From Actinobacillus capsulatus DSM 19761 (lineage in GTDB: Bacteria > Pseudomonadota > Gammaproteobacteria > Enterobacterales > Pasteurellaceae): 64,000 bases of DNA. The stretch lies in contig NZ_KB893933.1 in the NCBI RefSeq assembly GCF_000374285.1, positions 26,129 through 90,128 on the forward strand, in the 5' to 3' direction. A program made the translations under genes and the position numbers. Positions 37,910 through 48,830 of the stretch are shown here, in pieces; positions within the stretch are counted from its first letter, which is position 1; each line of letters opens with the position of its first letter. Below the pieces are notes generated by a model. It saw only the letters and a list, made by a program, of their open reading frames with translations, was not told the origin of the DNA and did no database searches.

Positions 37910-38704
37910 CTATTCAGCCCAAGCTTCTGATGTAAGTTGCTTGCCAAAATGGCTTTCAATTAAACGGGCGGTAATCGCACTTTGTGGGTTTAACAGGAGG
38001 TCTTTGGTTTTGCCGTACTCTACCACTTCCCCTTCGTGCATGACCATTAGTTTATCAGCGATATGTTTAATTAAACCTAAATTCTGTCCGACATAGATAA
38101 TTGAAATGCCAAGACGCTCTTGAAGAGTAAGCATCAGATTGGTTAATTGTGTTCTCACCGAAAAATCTAATGTACTTAGCGTATCGTCTGCAATCAGGAT
38201 TTCAGGCTCTAAGATCAGCGCCCGAGCCAAAGCAATACGTTGTTTCTGGCTGCTTGAGGTGTCTTTAATATGAATTAAGGCGTGTTCCGGATACATTCCG
38301 ACTAATCTTAGGATATGAAAGATACGTTCATTACGTTCGGCTTCACTGAGATCTGTTGCCAAACGTAGCGGTATATCTAAGATTTGCCCAATGTTATAGT
38401 TAGGATCAAAGGCGTAATTCGGGTCTTGGAACATCATTCGAATATGACGAGTACGGAATTGGTAATCACCGAATTTTAATTTTTTGCCACGAAATAGCAT
38501 ATTTCCAGAAGTCGGTTTCGTTAAGCCGACAATCATTTTTGATAAAGTCGATTTTCCTGCACCATTTTCACCAATAATCGCCAGCGTCTCACGCTTATTT
38601 AAACTAAAAGAGACTTCTTTTACCGCATAAAAATCTTGCTTGCGAAATAAACTTATTCGGTCAGTAAAACGTTTACTGAGATTTTGAATTTCTAATAATG
38701 CCAT
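37910..38704 (-). CDS. sapF: SapF-like peptide ABC transporter ATPase, without its operon
   Basis: A 264-residue ATPase of the oligopeptide (OppF/DppF) class, closest to SapF by eye. Walker A is GENGAGKSTLSKM, the Q-loop is MMFQDPNYAFDP, and the C-terminus ends HFGKQLTSEAWAE. The signature motif is degenerate (SSSQKQRIALARAL instead of LSGGQ). Walker B reads ILIADDTLSTLD, with Asp where the catalytic Glu is expected. The switch position reads YVGQNLG, without His. SapF normally follows sapABCD; none of these lie next to it. ATP hydrolysis by this subunit may be impaired, so it may act as the non-catalytic half of a heterodimer. Confidence 0.82.
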   Translation of the reverse strand: MALLEIQNLSKRFTDRISLFRKQDFYAVKEVSFSLNKRETLAIIGENGAGKSTLSKMIVGLTKPTSGNMLFRGKKLKFGDYQFRTRHIRMMFQDPNYAFDPNYNIGQILDIPLRLATDLSEAERNERIFHILRLVGMYPEHALIHIKDTSSSQKQRIALARALILEPEILIADDTLSTLDFSVRTQLTNLMLTLQERLGISIIYVGQNLGLIKHIADKLMVMHEGEVVEYGKTKDLLLNPQSAITARLIESHFGKQLTSEAWAE

Positions 38705-38776
38705 AACAGTAATAGATAATAGAAAAAAGATAATTTGAACGAATAATTATTGATTATCCTTTTTCAATTATCAATG

Positions 38777-38805
38777 AAAAAGACCGCCGATAAGCGGTCT
38801 TTTTT
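38777..38805. terminator. Terminator downstream of fba
   Basis: AAAAAGACCGC / GCGGTCTTTTTT with a short loop and runs on both sides, 24 bases past the fba stop. Uptake-like cores form the stem. Confidence 0.85.
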
Positions 38806-38828
38806 GGTTAACTTTTTACAATCTGAAA

Positions 38829-39905
<1,077 letters not shown>

Positions 39906-39938
39906 TTTTAAGTTTCCTATAGTGTTTGATAGATTTGG

Positions 39939-40000
39939 TAGGACGCAAAGCATTGCGTCCTTCTTAAATTTTGTAACGGACACGAAATTTCATGTCCCTA
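39939..40000. repeat. Palindromic element between pgk and fba
   Basis: A perfect hairpin GGACGCAA-AGCA-TTGCGTCC (39941-39960) is followed by GGACACGAAATTTCATGTCC (39979-39998), itself a near-palindrome. GTAGG at the left and CCTAC at the right end form an outer inverted repeat. This is a compact structured intergenic repeat of unknown type. Confidence 0.55.
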
Positions 40001-40045
40001 CAAGCGGTCGAATTTTGCAAAAATTTTGCGATTTTTGACCGCTTA
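40000..40045. repeat. Inverted pair of uptake sequences after pgk
   Basis: ACAAGCGGTCGAATTTTGC and GCGATTTTTGACCGCTTA are near-inverse copies directly downstream of pgk. They may act as a weak terminator or attenuator before fba. Confidence 0.6.
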
Positions 40046-40055
40046 TCATTAAGCA

Positions 40056-41231
40056 TTAGCCGTTTGCACGTTTCTCTAAGATTTCAACTGCTGGTAATAC
40101 TTTGCCTTCTACGAATTCTAAGAACGCACCGCCACCTGTTGAGATATAAGAGATTTTATCTGCAATACCGAATAAATCGATCGCTGCTAACGTATCACCG
40201 CCGCCTGCGATAGAGAATGCACCGTTTGCCGTTGCTTCAGCGATTGCGTTTGAAATCACTTCAGTACCTTTACGGAAGTTAGGGAATTCAAATACGCCAA
40301 CTGGACCATTCCAAAGAATAGTTTTTGCAGATTTGATGATATTTGCTAATTCTTCTGCTGATTTGTCACCGATATCGAAAATTGATTCATCTGCTTGAAC
40401 TTCAGATACCGCTTTTTCTGTTGCCGGAGCGGTTTCAGAGAATTCTGTACCTACACGTACATCAACTGGAACTGGGATATTAGTTGCTGCAGCTAAACGT
40501 TTTGCCTCAGCGATTAAATCTTCTTCATATAAAGATTTACCTACAGCATGACCTTCTGCTGCGATGAAAGTATTTGCGATACCGCCACCAACGATTAATT
40601 GGTCTGCGATTTTTGAAAGGCTGTCTAAAACAGTTAATTTAGTAGAAACTTTTGAACCGCCTACGATTGCTAACATCGGGCGTTGTGGTTCTTTTAACGC
40701 TTTACCTAAAGCATCTAATTCTGCCGCTAATAACGGACCAGCACATGCAACCGGTGCAAATTGTGCAACACCGTAAGTAGAACCTTCAGCACGGTGTGCT
40801 GTACCGAATGCGTCCATTACGAAAACGTCACAAAGCGCCGCATATTTTTTCGCAAGCTCAGGATCGTTTTTCTTCTCACCTTTATTGATACGTACGTTTT
40901 CAAGCACTACGATTTCGTTTTCCGCAACATCAACACCGTCTAAGTAGTCACGTACTAAGCGCACCGGCACACCTAAATCTGATGCATTTAAATAATCAAC
41001 TACAGGTTGTAAAGAATTTGCTTCTTCGAAAACACCTTCAGTTGGACGGCCTAAGTGAGAAGTTACCATCACTTTAGCACCTTTTTGTAATGCTAATTTT
41101 AAGGTAGGAATGGTTGCACGGATACGTGCGTCAGATGTCACTTTGCCATCTTTTACCGGTACGTTTAAATCAGCACGGATAAATAAACGTTTGCCAGCAA
41201 GATCAAGGTCTGCCATTTTAATAACTGACAT
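40056..41231 (-). CDS. pgk: Phosphoglycerate kinase
   Basis: A 391-residue glycolytic kinase that makes ATP from 1,3-bisphosphoglycerate. It begins [25 protein letters not shown] (shown to position 25 only as the family hallmark RADLNVP). Other motifs are [40 protein letters not shown] and [12 protein letters not shown]. The ATG at 41231 follows AGAGGAAC. Upstream of fba as in the conserved pgk-fba pair; epd is not adjacent. Confidence 0.97.
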   Translation of the reverse strand: MSVIKMADLDLAGKRLFIRADLNVPVKDGKVTSDARIRATIPTLKLALQKGAKVMVTSHLGRPTEGVFEEANSLQPVVDYLNASDLGVPVRLVRDYLDGVDVAENEIVVLENVRINKGEKKNDPELAKKYAALCDVFVMDAFGTAHRAEGSTYGVAQFAPVACAGPLLAAELDALGKALKEPQRPMLAIVGGSKVSTKLTVLDSLSKIADQLIVGGGIANTFIAAEGHAVGKSLYEEDLIAEAKRLAAATNIPVPVDVRVGTEFSETAPATEKAVSEVQADESIFDIGDKSAEELANIIKSAKTILWNGPVGVFEFPNFRKGTEVISNAIAEATANGAFSIAGGGDTLAAIDLFGIADKISYISTGGGAFLEFVEGKVLPAVEILEKRANG

Positions 41232-41387
41232 AGTAAGTTCCTCTTTTTTAAGTTTCAAAAATAAAACAGCATGATTATATCATTTTCTACCCATTTTGGG
41301 CGAATGTAGATCAAATTCTTGCACAATTTTGCAAAAAACAATCGATTTTTGACCGCTTATTTGACCTCTTCCACTCCAAATGGAGCA

Positions 41388-42776
41388 CTACCACCAAGTG
41401 GTCCAGAAGAAATACGACAAGCAGCCAAGAATTAACACACAAGCGAAATTCATAATTAACCCGACTTTAACCATCTCACTTTGTTTTATATAGCCGGTAG
41501 CAAACACAATGGCATTTGGCGGTGTAGCAATCGGCAACATAAAGGCAGCGGAAGCACCACAAGCAATAATTGCCGCCAGTGAAATCGGTGGTAAACCGAG
41601 AGAGTTTGCTACCGAAATAAAAATCGGCATCATCAATGCAGCACTTGCGGTATTTGAAGTAAATTCAGTTAAAAACACAATAAACGCTGCCATAGAAAGC
41701 GTCATAATCAGCCAATGCTTATTACCGATATAATTTACGATACCGTCAGCCAGAATTTTACTTGCACCGGTATCTTTCAATACGATCCCAAGGGTTAAAC
41801 CGCCGCCGAATAACATTAATACCCCCCACTCTGCGCGTTCTTGAATTTGCGCCCATGTCGCCGTATTCGTAATGCAAAGCACGACAACTGCAACCATTGC
41901 AATCACCGCATCAAAACTTTTAATTGATTCCTTTAATGCAAAAGCTTGGCGTACAACAGGTTCAATCACGCTACTAAAGGTTAATAAAATTGCGGTCACG
42001 CAAAAAACAGCTAATGTCGTTAAACGTTGTGCCGTTAATGGAATTTGTTCAACTTTTGCTTCAAACGGCACATTAAAGTTCGGGCGTAGCACAACTAATA
42101 ATGAAAACACCATCGCAATCATTAATAACACAGCGACAGGCATACCATACGCAAGCCATTCAGAAAATGACACTTTAATATAAGAGGCTAAAATCGCATT
42201 TGGCGCAGAACCTACTAATGTTCCCATCCCACCGATACTTGAGCTAAAAGCAATGCCAAGCAATACAAATACATATAATCTGCGATGTTGTTGAAAATCT
42301 AACTGATGCAAAATCCCAAGCGTTAAAGGCAACATTAACGCCGCAACCGCCGTATTATTAATAAATAATGAAAGCCCTGCCGTAACACCAAATAAATAGA
42401 TAACGGTAAGTTTTAAATTACCTTTGGCTAAACGAATCACATGGTTTGCGATCCATAAATCGATTTTCTGCAAATTAAGTACGGCAGCAATAACAAAACC
42501 ACCAAAAAACATAAAGATAATAGGTTCAGAGAAAGGAGCGAAAGCCGCTTTGGTTGATAAGACATTCAGGAAAATGGCAAAAATAGGCACCATTAAAGAG
42601 GTAACAGTAATATTGAAAGCTTCGGTTAGCCATAAGATTCCGACAAAAATAAGCAATGCCAGTCCTTGATTCTCTTGCGGATTAAAGGGTAGCAGTTTAA
42701 TTAACGTAAAAAATAGTATCAGATCCAGCAATAAAATTATCATGCCCCTCATTGGGCTTTTGGTTGTTCTTGACAT
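41388..42776 (-). CDS. DASS (SLC13-like) sodium/anion symporter, paralogue 1
   Basis: A 462-residue membrane protein of the divalent anion:sodium symporter family. Two conserved repeat motifs carry the Na+/substrate SNT-type signature: FINNTAVAALMLPL and FTSNTASAALMMPIF. GGMGTLVGSAPNAIL and MLPIATPPNAIVFATG are the paired loop signatures. The ATG at 42776 follows AAGAGGT. It is the most divergent of the three: it has INNTA where the other two have MSNTA. Likely substrates are C4-dicarboxylates, citrate or related anions, not distinguishable here. Confidence 0.88.
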   Translation of the reverse strand: MSRTTKSPMRGMIILLLDLILFFTLIKLLPFNPQENQGLALLIFVGILWLTEAFNITVTSLMVPIFAIFLNVLSTKAAFAPFSEPIIFMFFGGFVIAAVLNLQKIDLWIANHVIRLAKGNLKLTVIYLFGVTAGLSLFINNTAVAALMLPLTLGILHQLDFQQHRRLYVFVLLGIAFSSSIGGMGTLVGSAPNAILASYIKVSFSEWLAYGMPVAVLLMIAMVFSLLVVLRPNFNVPFEAKVEQIPLTAQRLTTLAVFCVTAILLTFSSVIEPVVRQAFALKESIKSFDAVIAMVAVVVLCITNTATWAQIQERAEWGVLMLFGGGLTLGIVLKDTGASKILADGIVNYIGNKHWLIMTLSMAAFIVFLTEFTSNTASAALMMPIFISVANSLGLPPISLAAIIACGASAAFMLPIATPPNAIVFATGYIKQSEMVKVGLIMNFACVLILGCLSYFFWTTWW

Positions 42777-42988
42777 AGTTATACCTCTTATTGTTTGCAT
42801 ATTGGTCTGTTATAGACGCTAAATTCGACAATAGCGTATTTTTATCAAAAGTAAAGAGATAAAACGGAAAATCAACCAATTATTTTATCTAGAGTACTCA
42901 ATTAACTAATTACGCAAAAACAATTATCTTTTTACTATAAAATTGAATATAAACTCAAAATAAACCAATAAATATTCATTTCACAAAA

Positions 42989-43020
42989 CAAAAAAGCGTA
43001 GCCGATACGCTACGCTTTTC
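42989..43020 (-). terminator. Terminator of DASS paralogue 2
   Basis: The stem GCGTAGC / GCTACGC is followed on the minus strand by a run of T, immediately downstream of the second transporter gene. Confidence 0.8.
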
Positions 43021-43034
43021 AGAATTAAATCAAT

Positions 43035-44432
43035 TTATTTCAACCAGAAGAAATAACCGATAAGAGAGATGACTAGAATACAAACGATACTGAGTTTATA
43101 CGAACGTAACATATCGCTTTGTTTTACAATACCCGTACTAAATGCAATCGCATTTGGCGGCGTCCCCACTGGCATCATAAAGGCACATGAAGCACCAAAG
43201 CCGATAACTAAAGCGAATGCACGAGGGTCAAGGTTTAATGACTCTGCAATTGAGATAAAAATCGGTACAAGCAACGCCGCACTTGCCGTATTTGACGTAA
43301 ATTCGGTTAAACACACGATAAACGCTGCGATAATCAAGCAAATAATGTAATAGTGTTTACCTTCAATTAATGAAACGATACCTTCCGCCATAATTTTACT
43401 CGCACCAGTATGACTTAACACATAACTTAAGGTTAAACCACCACCGAATAAGAACAACACGCCCCATTCAGTTCCCTCTTGTAATTGATTCCAAGTGGTG
43501 ACACGTGAAGCACATAAAGCAAGTGCCGCCACCATTGCAACCATACTATCGAAATTACCGATATTTTTTGATAGTCCTAACAATGGCGAAATAAAACTAT
43601 TTACTTGTTGCCCGAAAACCCAACAAAGCGCAATCACCACGAAAATACTTAGGGTAATCAGACGTTTACGGTTCATTGGAATATCTTCTGCATGATACTC
43701 GAAACTACCTGAAAACTTCGGACGGAAATTAAAATACAACACCACTAATGCCATTGGTAATAGGATAGCCACCATCGGCAAACCATAGAGTAACCATTCG
43801 GCAAAGCCAATACCTAACTGTGATGCGGCAATCGCATTCGGGGGGCTCCCCACTAAAGTCCCCATACCGCCAAGACCTGCACTATAAGCAATACCTAAAA
43901 TCACAAACGCAAAAGTATTATGATCACGCTCTTTATCCATATTACTTAATAAGCCGAGAGCCAGCGGTAACATCATTGCCGCCGTTGCAGTGTTACTCAT
44001 CCACATGGAAAGTACTGCGGTTACAAGGAAGAGGTAAAGTACTGCGACAAATAAATTACCTTTGGCAAGTGCCATAATTTTGTTTGCAATTAATTTATCA
44101 ATTTTTTGAATATGCAGTGCTGTAGCTAATGCAAAGCCACCAAAAAATAAGAAGATTGTCGGATCAGCAAATGCTACGAGAGCTTGCTTAGATTCAACTA
44201 ATCCTAACAAAACGGAAAGAACCGGAATAAATAATGCAGTTATAGTAACGTGCATTGCTTCGGTAAGCCATAACACCGCAACAAAAGCAAGTAAAGCAAG
44301 TGCTTTAGTCGGAGCAGGATCAAAAGGTAGAAAGTTAAGTAATGCTAAAAATAAAATAACATCAAGAATATAAATGATGGTATTCCGACGATTTTTAGCC
44401 ACGTCTTCTTTAAATTGCTTAGCTTCTGGCAT
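43035..44432 (-). CDS. DASS (SLC13-like) sodium/anion symporter, paralogue 2
   Basis: A 465-residue membrane protein with about eleven helices. The signatures are MWMSNTATAAMMLPLAL, GGMGTLVGSPPNAIA, LTEFTSNTASAALLVPIF and MMPVGTPPNAIAFSTG. It is clearly closer to paralogue 3 than to paralogue 1; both contain FADPTIFLFFGGFALATALHI. The start ATG at 44432 follows GAGGGAC. It has its own terminator, so it is probably an independent transcription unit. Confidence 0.9.
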   Translation of the reverse strand: MPEAKQFKEDVAKNRRNTIIYILDVILFLALLNFLPFDPAPTKALALLAFVAVLWLTEAMHVTITALFIPVLSVLLGLVESKQALVAFADPTIFLFFGGFALATALHIQKIDKLIANKIMALAKGNLFVAVLYLFLVTAVLSMWMSNTATAAMMLPLALGLLSNMDKERDHNTFAFVILGIAYSAGLGGMGTLVGSPPNAIAASQLGIGFAEWLLYGLPMVAILLPMALVVLYFNFRPKFSGSFEYHAEDIPMNRKRLITLSIFVVIALCWVFGQQVNSFISPLLGLSKNIGNFDSMVAMVAALALCASRVTTWNQLQEGTEWGVLFLFGGGLTLSYVLSHTGASKIMAEGIVSLIEGKHYYIICLIIAAFIVCLTEFTSNTASAALLVPIFISIAESLNLDPRAFALVIGFGASCAFMMPVGTPPNAIAFSTGIVKQSDMLRSYKLSIVCILVISLIGYFFWLK

Positions 44433-44593
44433 TCAATGTCCCTCATGTTTCGAATTTGATTAGGATGTTACGATTTATTTAAAACAAAGTGACTATATCA
44501 AAAAATCATTTCAAAAAAATAACCAAAATACAAAAATATGAGGTATATCATAATTTTTAGTAAGAAATTTAAATAGGTACTACCAATTTATAT

Positions 44594-44640
44594 AAAAAAA
44601 CGCCCTATTCCGGTTTATATTTTAACCAAGTAATAAGGCG
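44594..44640 (-). terminator. Terminator of DASS paralogue 3
   Basis: On the minus strand CGCCTTATT pairs with AATAGGGCG (one G-U) and is followed by seven T, 40 bases past the third transporter gene. Confidence 0.75.
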
Positions 44641-44679
44641 TAATCGGTTGATTTTAACTAGCTTTTTGTAATGCTATAT

Positions 44680-46071
44680 TTATAACCAAAATAGATAACC
44701 GACTGTTGCGATCACAATAATACAGATGATATTTAACCAGAAACCGGCTTTAACCATTTCATTTTGTTTAATTTGCCCCGTACCAAATACAATCGCATTC
44801 GGCGGCGTTGCTACCGGCAACATAAAGGCACAGCTTGCACCTAAGCCAATGATTAACGCTAAACCAAGCGGTGGCATATTAAGTGCTTGTGCAATCGAGA
44901 TAAAGATCGGCACTAATAACGCTGCACTTGCCGTATTTGAAGTAAATTCGGTTAAGAAAATAATAAATGCGGCAACAATAAGTCCAATTACATAAAAATG
45001 GCTGCCGTCAATTAATGCGACAATACCATCCGCCATAATTTTACTTGCACCGGTTTGCCCGAGCACTGCACTCAAGGTTAAACCGCCACCAAATAGGAAT
45101 AACACGCCCCATTCCGTATTCTCTTGAACCTGTTGCCAAGTTGCCACACGAGTAATACAAATTAATGCGGCAGCGACCATTGCCATAATACTGTCAAAGC
45201 TACCAATATTGCCTTTTAAACCTAATAAGCCTGAAAGCAACGGATTAAGCTGTGAACTAAATACCCAACTTAAAGCAATAAAGGCAAAAATAATCAAGGT
45301 CAGAATACGATCACGATTAAGCTCAATCTTTTCAAAGGTTTGCTCAAACTGTACATTAAATTTAGGCTTAAACACCACATATAGCACACCCACCATTAAT
45401 GGCAGCAAAATAAACATAATCGGTAAACCATGTTTCATCCAGTCTGCAAATGACATATGCAATTGTGACGCCGCGATCGCATTTGGCGGACTGCCGACCA
45501 AAGTACCCATTCCGCCAATACTTGCGCTATAAGCAATACCCAGTAATACGAATACATAAGTATTATGATGTTGAGAGCGATCCAATTTGCTTAAAATCCC
45601 CATCGCCAACGGTAGCATCATTGCAGCGGTTGCAGTGTTACTCATCCACATTGAAAGGAATGCCGTCACCGTAAACAAATAAATCACCGCAACAGAAAAT
45701 TTACCCTTTGCCATTGCCATAATTTTATTCGCAATGAGACGATCCAATTGCTGAATATGTAATGCGGTCGCTAAGGCAAAACCACCAAAGAAAAGAAAAA
45801 TTGTTGGATCGGCAAACGCTACTAACGCATCTTTAGATTTAACCAGCCCTAATGCAATTGAGAGAATCGGCACAAGTAACGCCGTTACGGTTACATGTAA
45901 GGCTTCGGTAAGCCATAACACAGCAACAAAGATTAACAGCGCTAAACCTTTATTCGCTTCAGGCGCAAAAGGTAATGTATTGAGAAGAATGAAAAACAAT
46001 GCAACATTTGCAATAAAAATCACATTATTACGCATATTGGTTTTCTTGATAGATAAAGAAGTTGCGTCCAT
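44680..46071 (-). CDS. DASS (SLC13-like) sodium/anion symporter, paralogue 3
   Basis: A 463-residue protein, start ATG 46071 (MDATSLSIKKTN). A TTG at 46092 would add seven residues but is poorer. Motifs are MWMSNTATAAMMLPLAMG, GGMGTLVGSPPNAIAASQL, FTSNTASAALLVPIFIS and MLPVATPPNAIVFGTGQ. The ribosome-binding site is GTGGGGG. The very similar neighbour at 43035 points to duplication in place. Substrate unknown; dicarboxylate uptake is the likely general role. Confidence 0.9.
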   Translation of the reverse strand: MDATSLSIKKTNMRNNVIFIANVALFFILLNTLPFAPEANKGLALLIFVAVLWLTEALHVTVTALLVPILSIALGLVKSKDALVAFADPTIFLFFGGFALATALHIQQLDRLIANKIMAMAKGKFSVAVIYLFTVTAFLSMWMSNTATAAMMLPLAMGILSKLDRSQHHNTYVFVLLGIAYSASIGGMGTLVGSPPNAIAASQLHMSFADWMKHGLPIMFILLPLMVGVLYVVFKPKFNVQFEQTFEKIELNRDRILTLIIFAFIALSWVFSSQLNPLLSGLLGLKGNIGSFDSIMAMVAAALICITRVATWQQVQENTEWGVLFLFGGGLTLSAVLGQTGASKIMADGIVALIDGSHFYVIGLIVAAFIIFLTEFTSNTASAALLVPIFISIAQALNMPPLGLALIIGLGASCAFMLPVATPPNAIVFGTGQIKQNEMVKAGFWLNIICIIVIATVGYLFWL

Positions 46072-46206
46072 AGCGCCCCCACAATCGGACAATTAAAATT
46101 CAGAGGCACTATACACAAAATTTTAAGGAAAGAAATAGATATGTAATAAAAATGTGAACTTTATCAAAAATATTTTTAGCTTTTTATTAACATTTCTATA
46201 ACAATA

Positions 46207-46305
46207 AAAGCGGTCGATTTTCGCTAATATTTTACAAGCGGAAGGCTCTATCATTTTAGCCTGCCAAATTGCAAAAATTCAGTAAAAATCGACCGCTTAT
46301 TTTTA
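46207..46305. repeat. Distant inverted pair of uptake-like sequences after parE
   Basis: AAAAGCGGTCGATTTT (46207-46222) and AAAAATCGACCGCTTATTTTT (near 46284-46304) are inverse copies about 60 bases apart. They could form a long-loop terminator for parE. Confidence 0.45.
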
Positions 46306-46312
46306 TTGGGTG

Positions 46313-48226
46313 CTACACACTAAGATCCGCTTCGTCACCACGATTTTGTAACCATTGTTTACGATCTTCCGCACGTTTCTTCGCCAGCAACATATCCATA
46401 ATTTCAAACGTATTCGGCTCATTTTCTTCGGTTGTATCCAACTCATCAAGTGTAAGCTGTACTAAGCGGCGCGTACTCGGATCCATTGTTGTTTCACGTA
46501 ACTGACTTGGATTCATTTCGCCTAGTCCTTTAAAACGTTGCACATTCGGTTTACCTTTTTTCTTGACTAAGCGAGCTAAAATCGCTTCTTTTTCCGCTTC
46601 GTCAAGTGCGTAATGCACCTCATCTTTACCGATATCAATCCGATAAAGCGGCGGCATTGCCACATAAACGTGACCGTTTTTGACTAAATTCGGGAAATGA
46701 CGCAAAAACAATGCACATAATAAAGTCGCAATATGTAAACCGTCCGAATCCGCATCGGCAAGAATACATACCTTACCATAACGCAATTCATCTAAATTAT
46801 CGTTGTCCGGATCAATCCCAAGTGCTACCGCAATATCATGCACTTCTTGCGAAGCAAGCACTTGATCGGAAGACACTTCCCACGTATTCAGAATTTTACC
46901 TCGTAATGGCAAAATCGCTTGATAATCTTTATCACGCGCCTGTTTTGCCGAACCACCCGCAGAATCCCCTTCCACTAAGAACAGCTCGGTACGGCTTAAA
47001 TCTTGCGAAGTACAATCAGCTAATTTACCCGGTAACGCAGGACCGCTCACCAATTTTTTACGCACCACTTTTTTCGCCGCACGTAAACGACTTTGCGCTG
47101 ATGAAATCGCCATTTCGGCAATCAATTTACCGGTTTGCACGTTTTGGTTTAGCCATAAACTGAACGCATCTTTGATTGTACCATCCACATAACTTGACGC
47201 TTGACGAGACGAAAGACGCTCTTTAGTTTGCCCTGCGAATTGCGGTTCTTGAATTTTTAACGAAAGCACATAAGCACAGCGATTCCACACATCATCAGCG
47301 GTTAATTTAACACTCTTCGGCAATAAATTATGAATTTCGCAGAATTCCACCATTGCTTTTAATAAGCCATTACGTAAACCGTTTACGTGCGTACCGCCTT
47401 GTGCAGTCGGAATCAAGTTCACATAACTCTCAGCTAATAACTCGTCACCTTCCGGCAACCAAGTTAACGCCCAACTTACCCCTTCAGTTTCGGCGGTAAC
47501 ATCACCAATAAACGGCGGATTCGGCAAACATTCGAATTCTTTTAACGCTTCGCTTAAATAATCGGATAAACCGTCTTCGTAATACCAGGTTTCACTATTA
47601 TTATTGATATGATCAACGAAGTTGATGGTTAATTTCGGACAAAGTACCGCTTTGGCACGTAATAAATGGCGTAAACGGCTTACCGAAAATCTCGGCGAAT
47701 CAAAGTATTTCGGATTTGGATAGAAACGAACGGTCGTACCGGTTTGTTTTTTCGGACAACTGCCAATTACAGTTAATTCTTCTACTTTTACTCCGTTTTC
47801 AAAGGCAATCGTATAAATTTCACCGTTACGCTTAATTTTGATTTCCACACGTTGCGAGAGGGCATTTACTACCGAGATACCCACCCCGTGCAAGCCGCCT
47901 GAAAACGTATAGTTTTTATTGGAAAACTTACCGCCTGCGTGTAGCTTAGTGAGAATTAATTCCACACCGGAAATTTTTTCCGTAGAGTGAATATCAACCG
48001 GCATTCCTCGGCCGTTATCAATTACTTCCAACGAATTATCCGCATGGAGAATCACGTCAATTTGAGAGGCGTAGCCGGATAGCGCTTCATCGACACTATT
48101 ATCGATAACTTCTTGCCCTAAATGATTCGGACGAGTGGTATCCGTGTACATTCCGGGACGAAGTTGGACGGGTTCAAGATCTTTTAAAACGGTAATTTCA
48201 TCAGCACCGTAGCGTTTATCAGACAT
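46313..48226 (-). CDS. parE: DNA topoisomerase IV subunit B
   Basis: A 637-residue ATPase subunit of topoisomerase IV, which decatenates daughter chromosomes. The GHKL ATPase domain shows VIDNSVDEALSGYA, VIDNGRGMPVDIH and GLHGVGISVVNALS. The transducer region is followed by the Toprim part LVEGDSAGGSAKQARDK and ILADADSDGLHI. The C-terminus has QRFKGLGEMNPSQLRETTMDP. The length fits ParE (about 630), not GyrB (about 800). parC is not next to it. Confidence 0.96.
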   Translation of the reverse strand: MSDKRYGADEITVLKDLEPVQLRPGMYTDTTRPNHLGQEVIDNSVDEALSGYASQIDVILHADNSLEVIDNGRGMPVDIHSTEKISGVELILTKLHAGGKFSNKNYTFSGGLHGVGISVVNALSQRVEIKIKRNGEIYTIAFENGVKVEELTVIGSCPKKQTGTTVRFYPNPKYFDSPRFSVSRLRHLLRAKAVLCPKLTINFVDHINNNSETWYYEDGLSDYLSEALKEFECLPNPPFIGDVTAETEGVSWALTWLPEGDELLAESYVNLIPTAQGGTHVNGLRNGLLKAMVEFCEIHNLLPKSVKLTADDVWNRCAYVLSLKIQEPQFAGQTKERLSSRQASSYVDGTIKDAFSLWLNQNVQTGKLIAEMAISSAQSRLRAAKKVVRKKLVSGPALPGKLADCTSQDLSRTELFLVEGDSAGGSAKQARDKDYQAILPLRGKILNTWEVSSDQVLASQEVHDIAVALGIDPDNDNLDELRYGKVCILADADSDGLHIATLLCALFLRHFPNLVKNGHVYVAMPPLYRIDIGKDEVHYALDEAEKEAILARLVKKKGKPNVQRFKGLGEMNPSQLRETTMDPSTRRLVQLTLDELDTTEENEPNTFEIMDMLLAKKRAEDRKQWLQNRGDEADLSV

Positions 48227-48303
48227 GACTAAACTCTCTTAATGGACAGAAAAACAGGTATTTTACTGGCAAATTCCCCATTTGTTGAGTAAAAAATACT
48301 GTT

Positions 48304-48830
48304 TTAATGATTTTTTGTTTCGCCAAGCAAAGATTTTTTGATGATAAAACTAAACTGGCTCCCCTTACCTAATTCACTTTTGATTTGTAATTGCGAGCCG
48401 TGTTGCTCTAAGGTATATTTCACAATCGCCAGCCCTAAACCACTTCCGCCGGTTTGATTACTGCGTGATTCGTCCACTCAATAAAAGCGCTCGGTCAAAT
48501 GCGGTAAGTGTGTTTCTTCAATCCCACCCCCATTGTTTCGCACGCTAAACTCAGCTCCTCCGCTACACCAGTGCCAATCCACTTCAATAATCGAACCATC
48601 ACCAGCGTGTTTAACCGCATTATAAATTAGATTGGAAAGCGCACTTTGTAGCTGGCTTTCATCGCCTAACACGGTAATATTCGGAGTGATATTAAAAATA
48701 ATTTGTTGTTTACTGTACTTTAAAAAATCCGCATTTTTTGTAATGCCAAAATCATTGCCGACATTTCAACTACATAATGTTTTTTTACTGGAAGACATTT
48801 CGATTTTCACCAATAAATTCAGAAAATACT
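48304..48830 (-). pseudogene. phoR: phoR remnant (sensor histidine kinase C-terminus, with stop codon)
   Basis: The minus strand still reads as the ATP-binding half of PhoR: LGDESQLQSALSNLIYNAVKH (N box; shown without its last residues), FSVRNNGGGIEE and LPHLTERFY. Then an in-frame TGA (complement of 48478-48480) replaces the expected Arg codon of the FYRVDxxR motif. The frame continues with VDESRSNQTGGSGLGLAIVKY, trimmed here, to FSFIIKK and a normal stop near 48304. The membrane, PAS and His-box regions of PhoR are missing upstream. CGA to TGA would explain the stop. Confidence 0.8.

Noticed and set aside
37899..38096. Plus-strand frame opposite sapF as a gene
   Set aside because: It lies antisense to a well-supported gene, has no ribosome-binding site and no recognisable motifs. 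The same applies to other antisense frames such as those opposite parE, gor, malP and the DASS genes.
48478..48672. The 64-codon histidine-kinase frame as a functional small protein
   Set aside because: It is an internal piece of PhoR's ATP-binding domain, bounded by a nonsense codon and lacking a ribosome-binding site.
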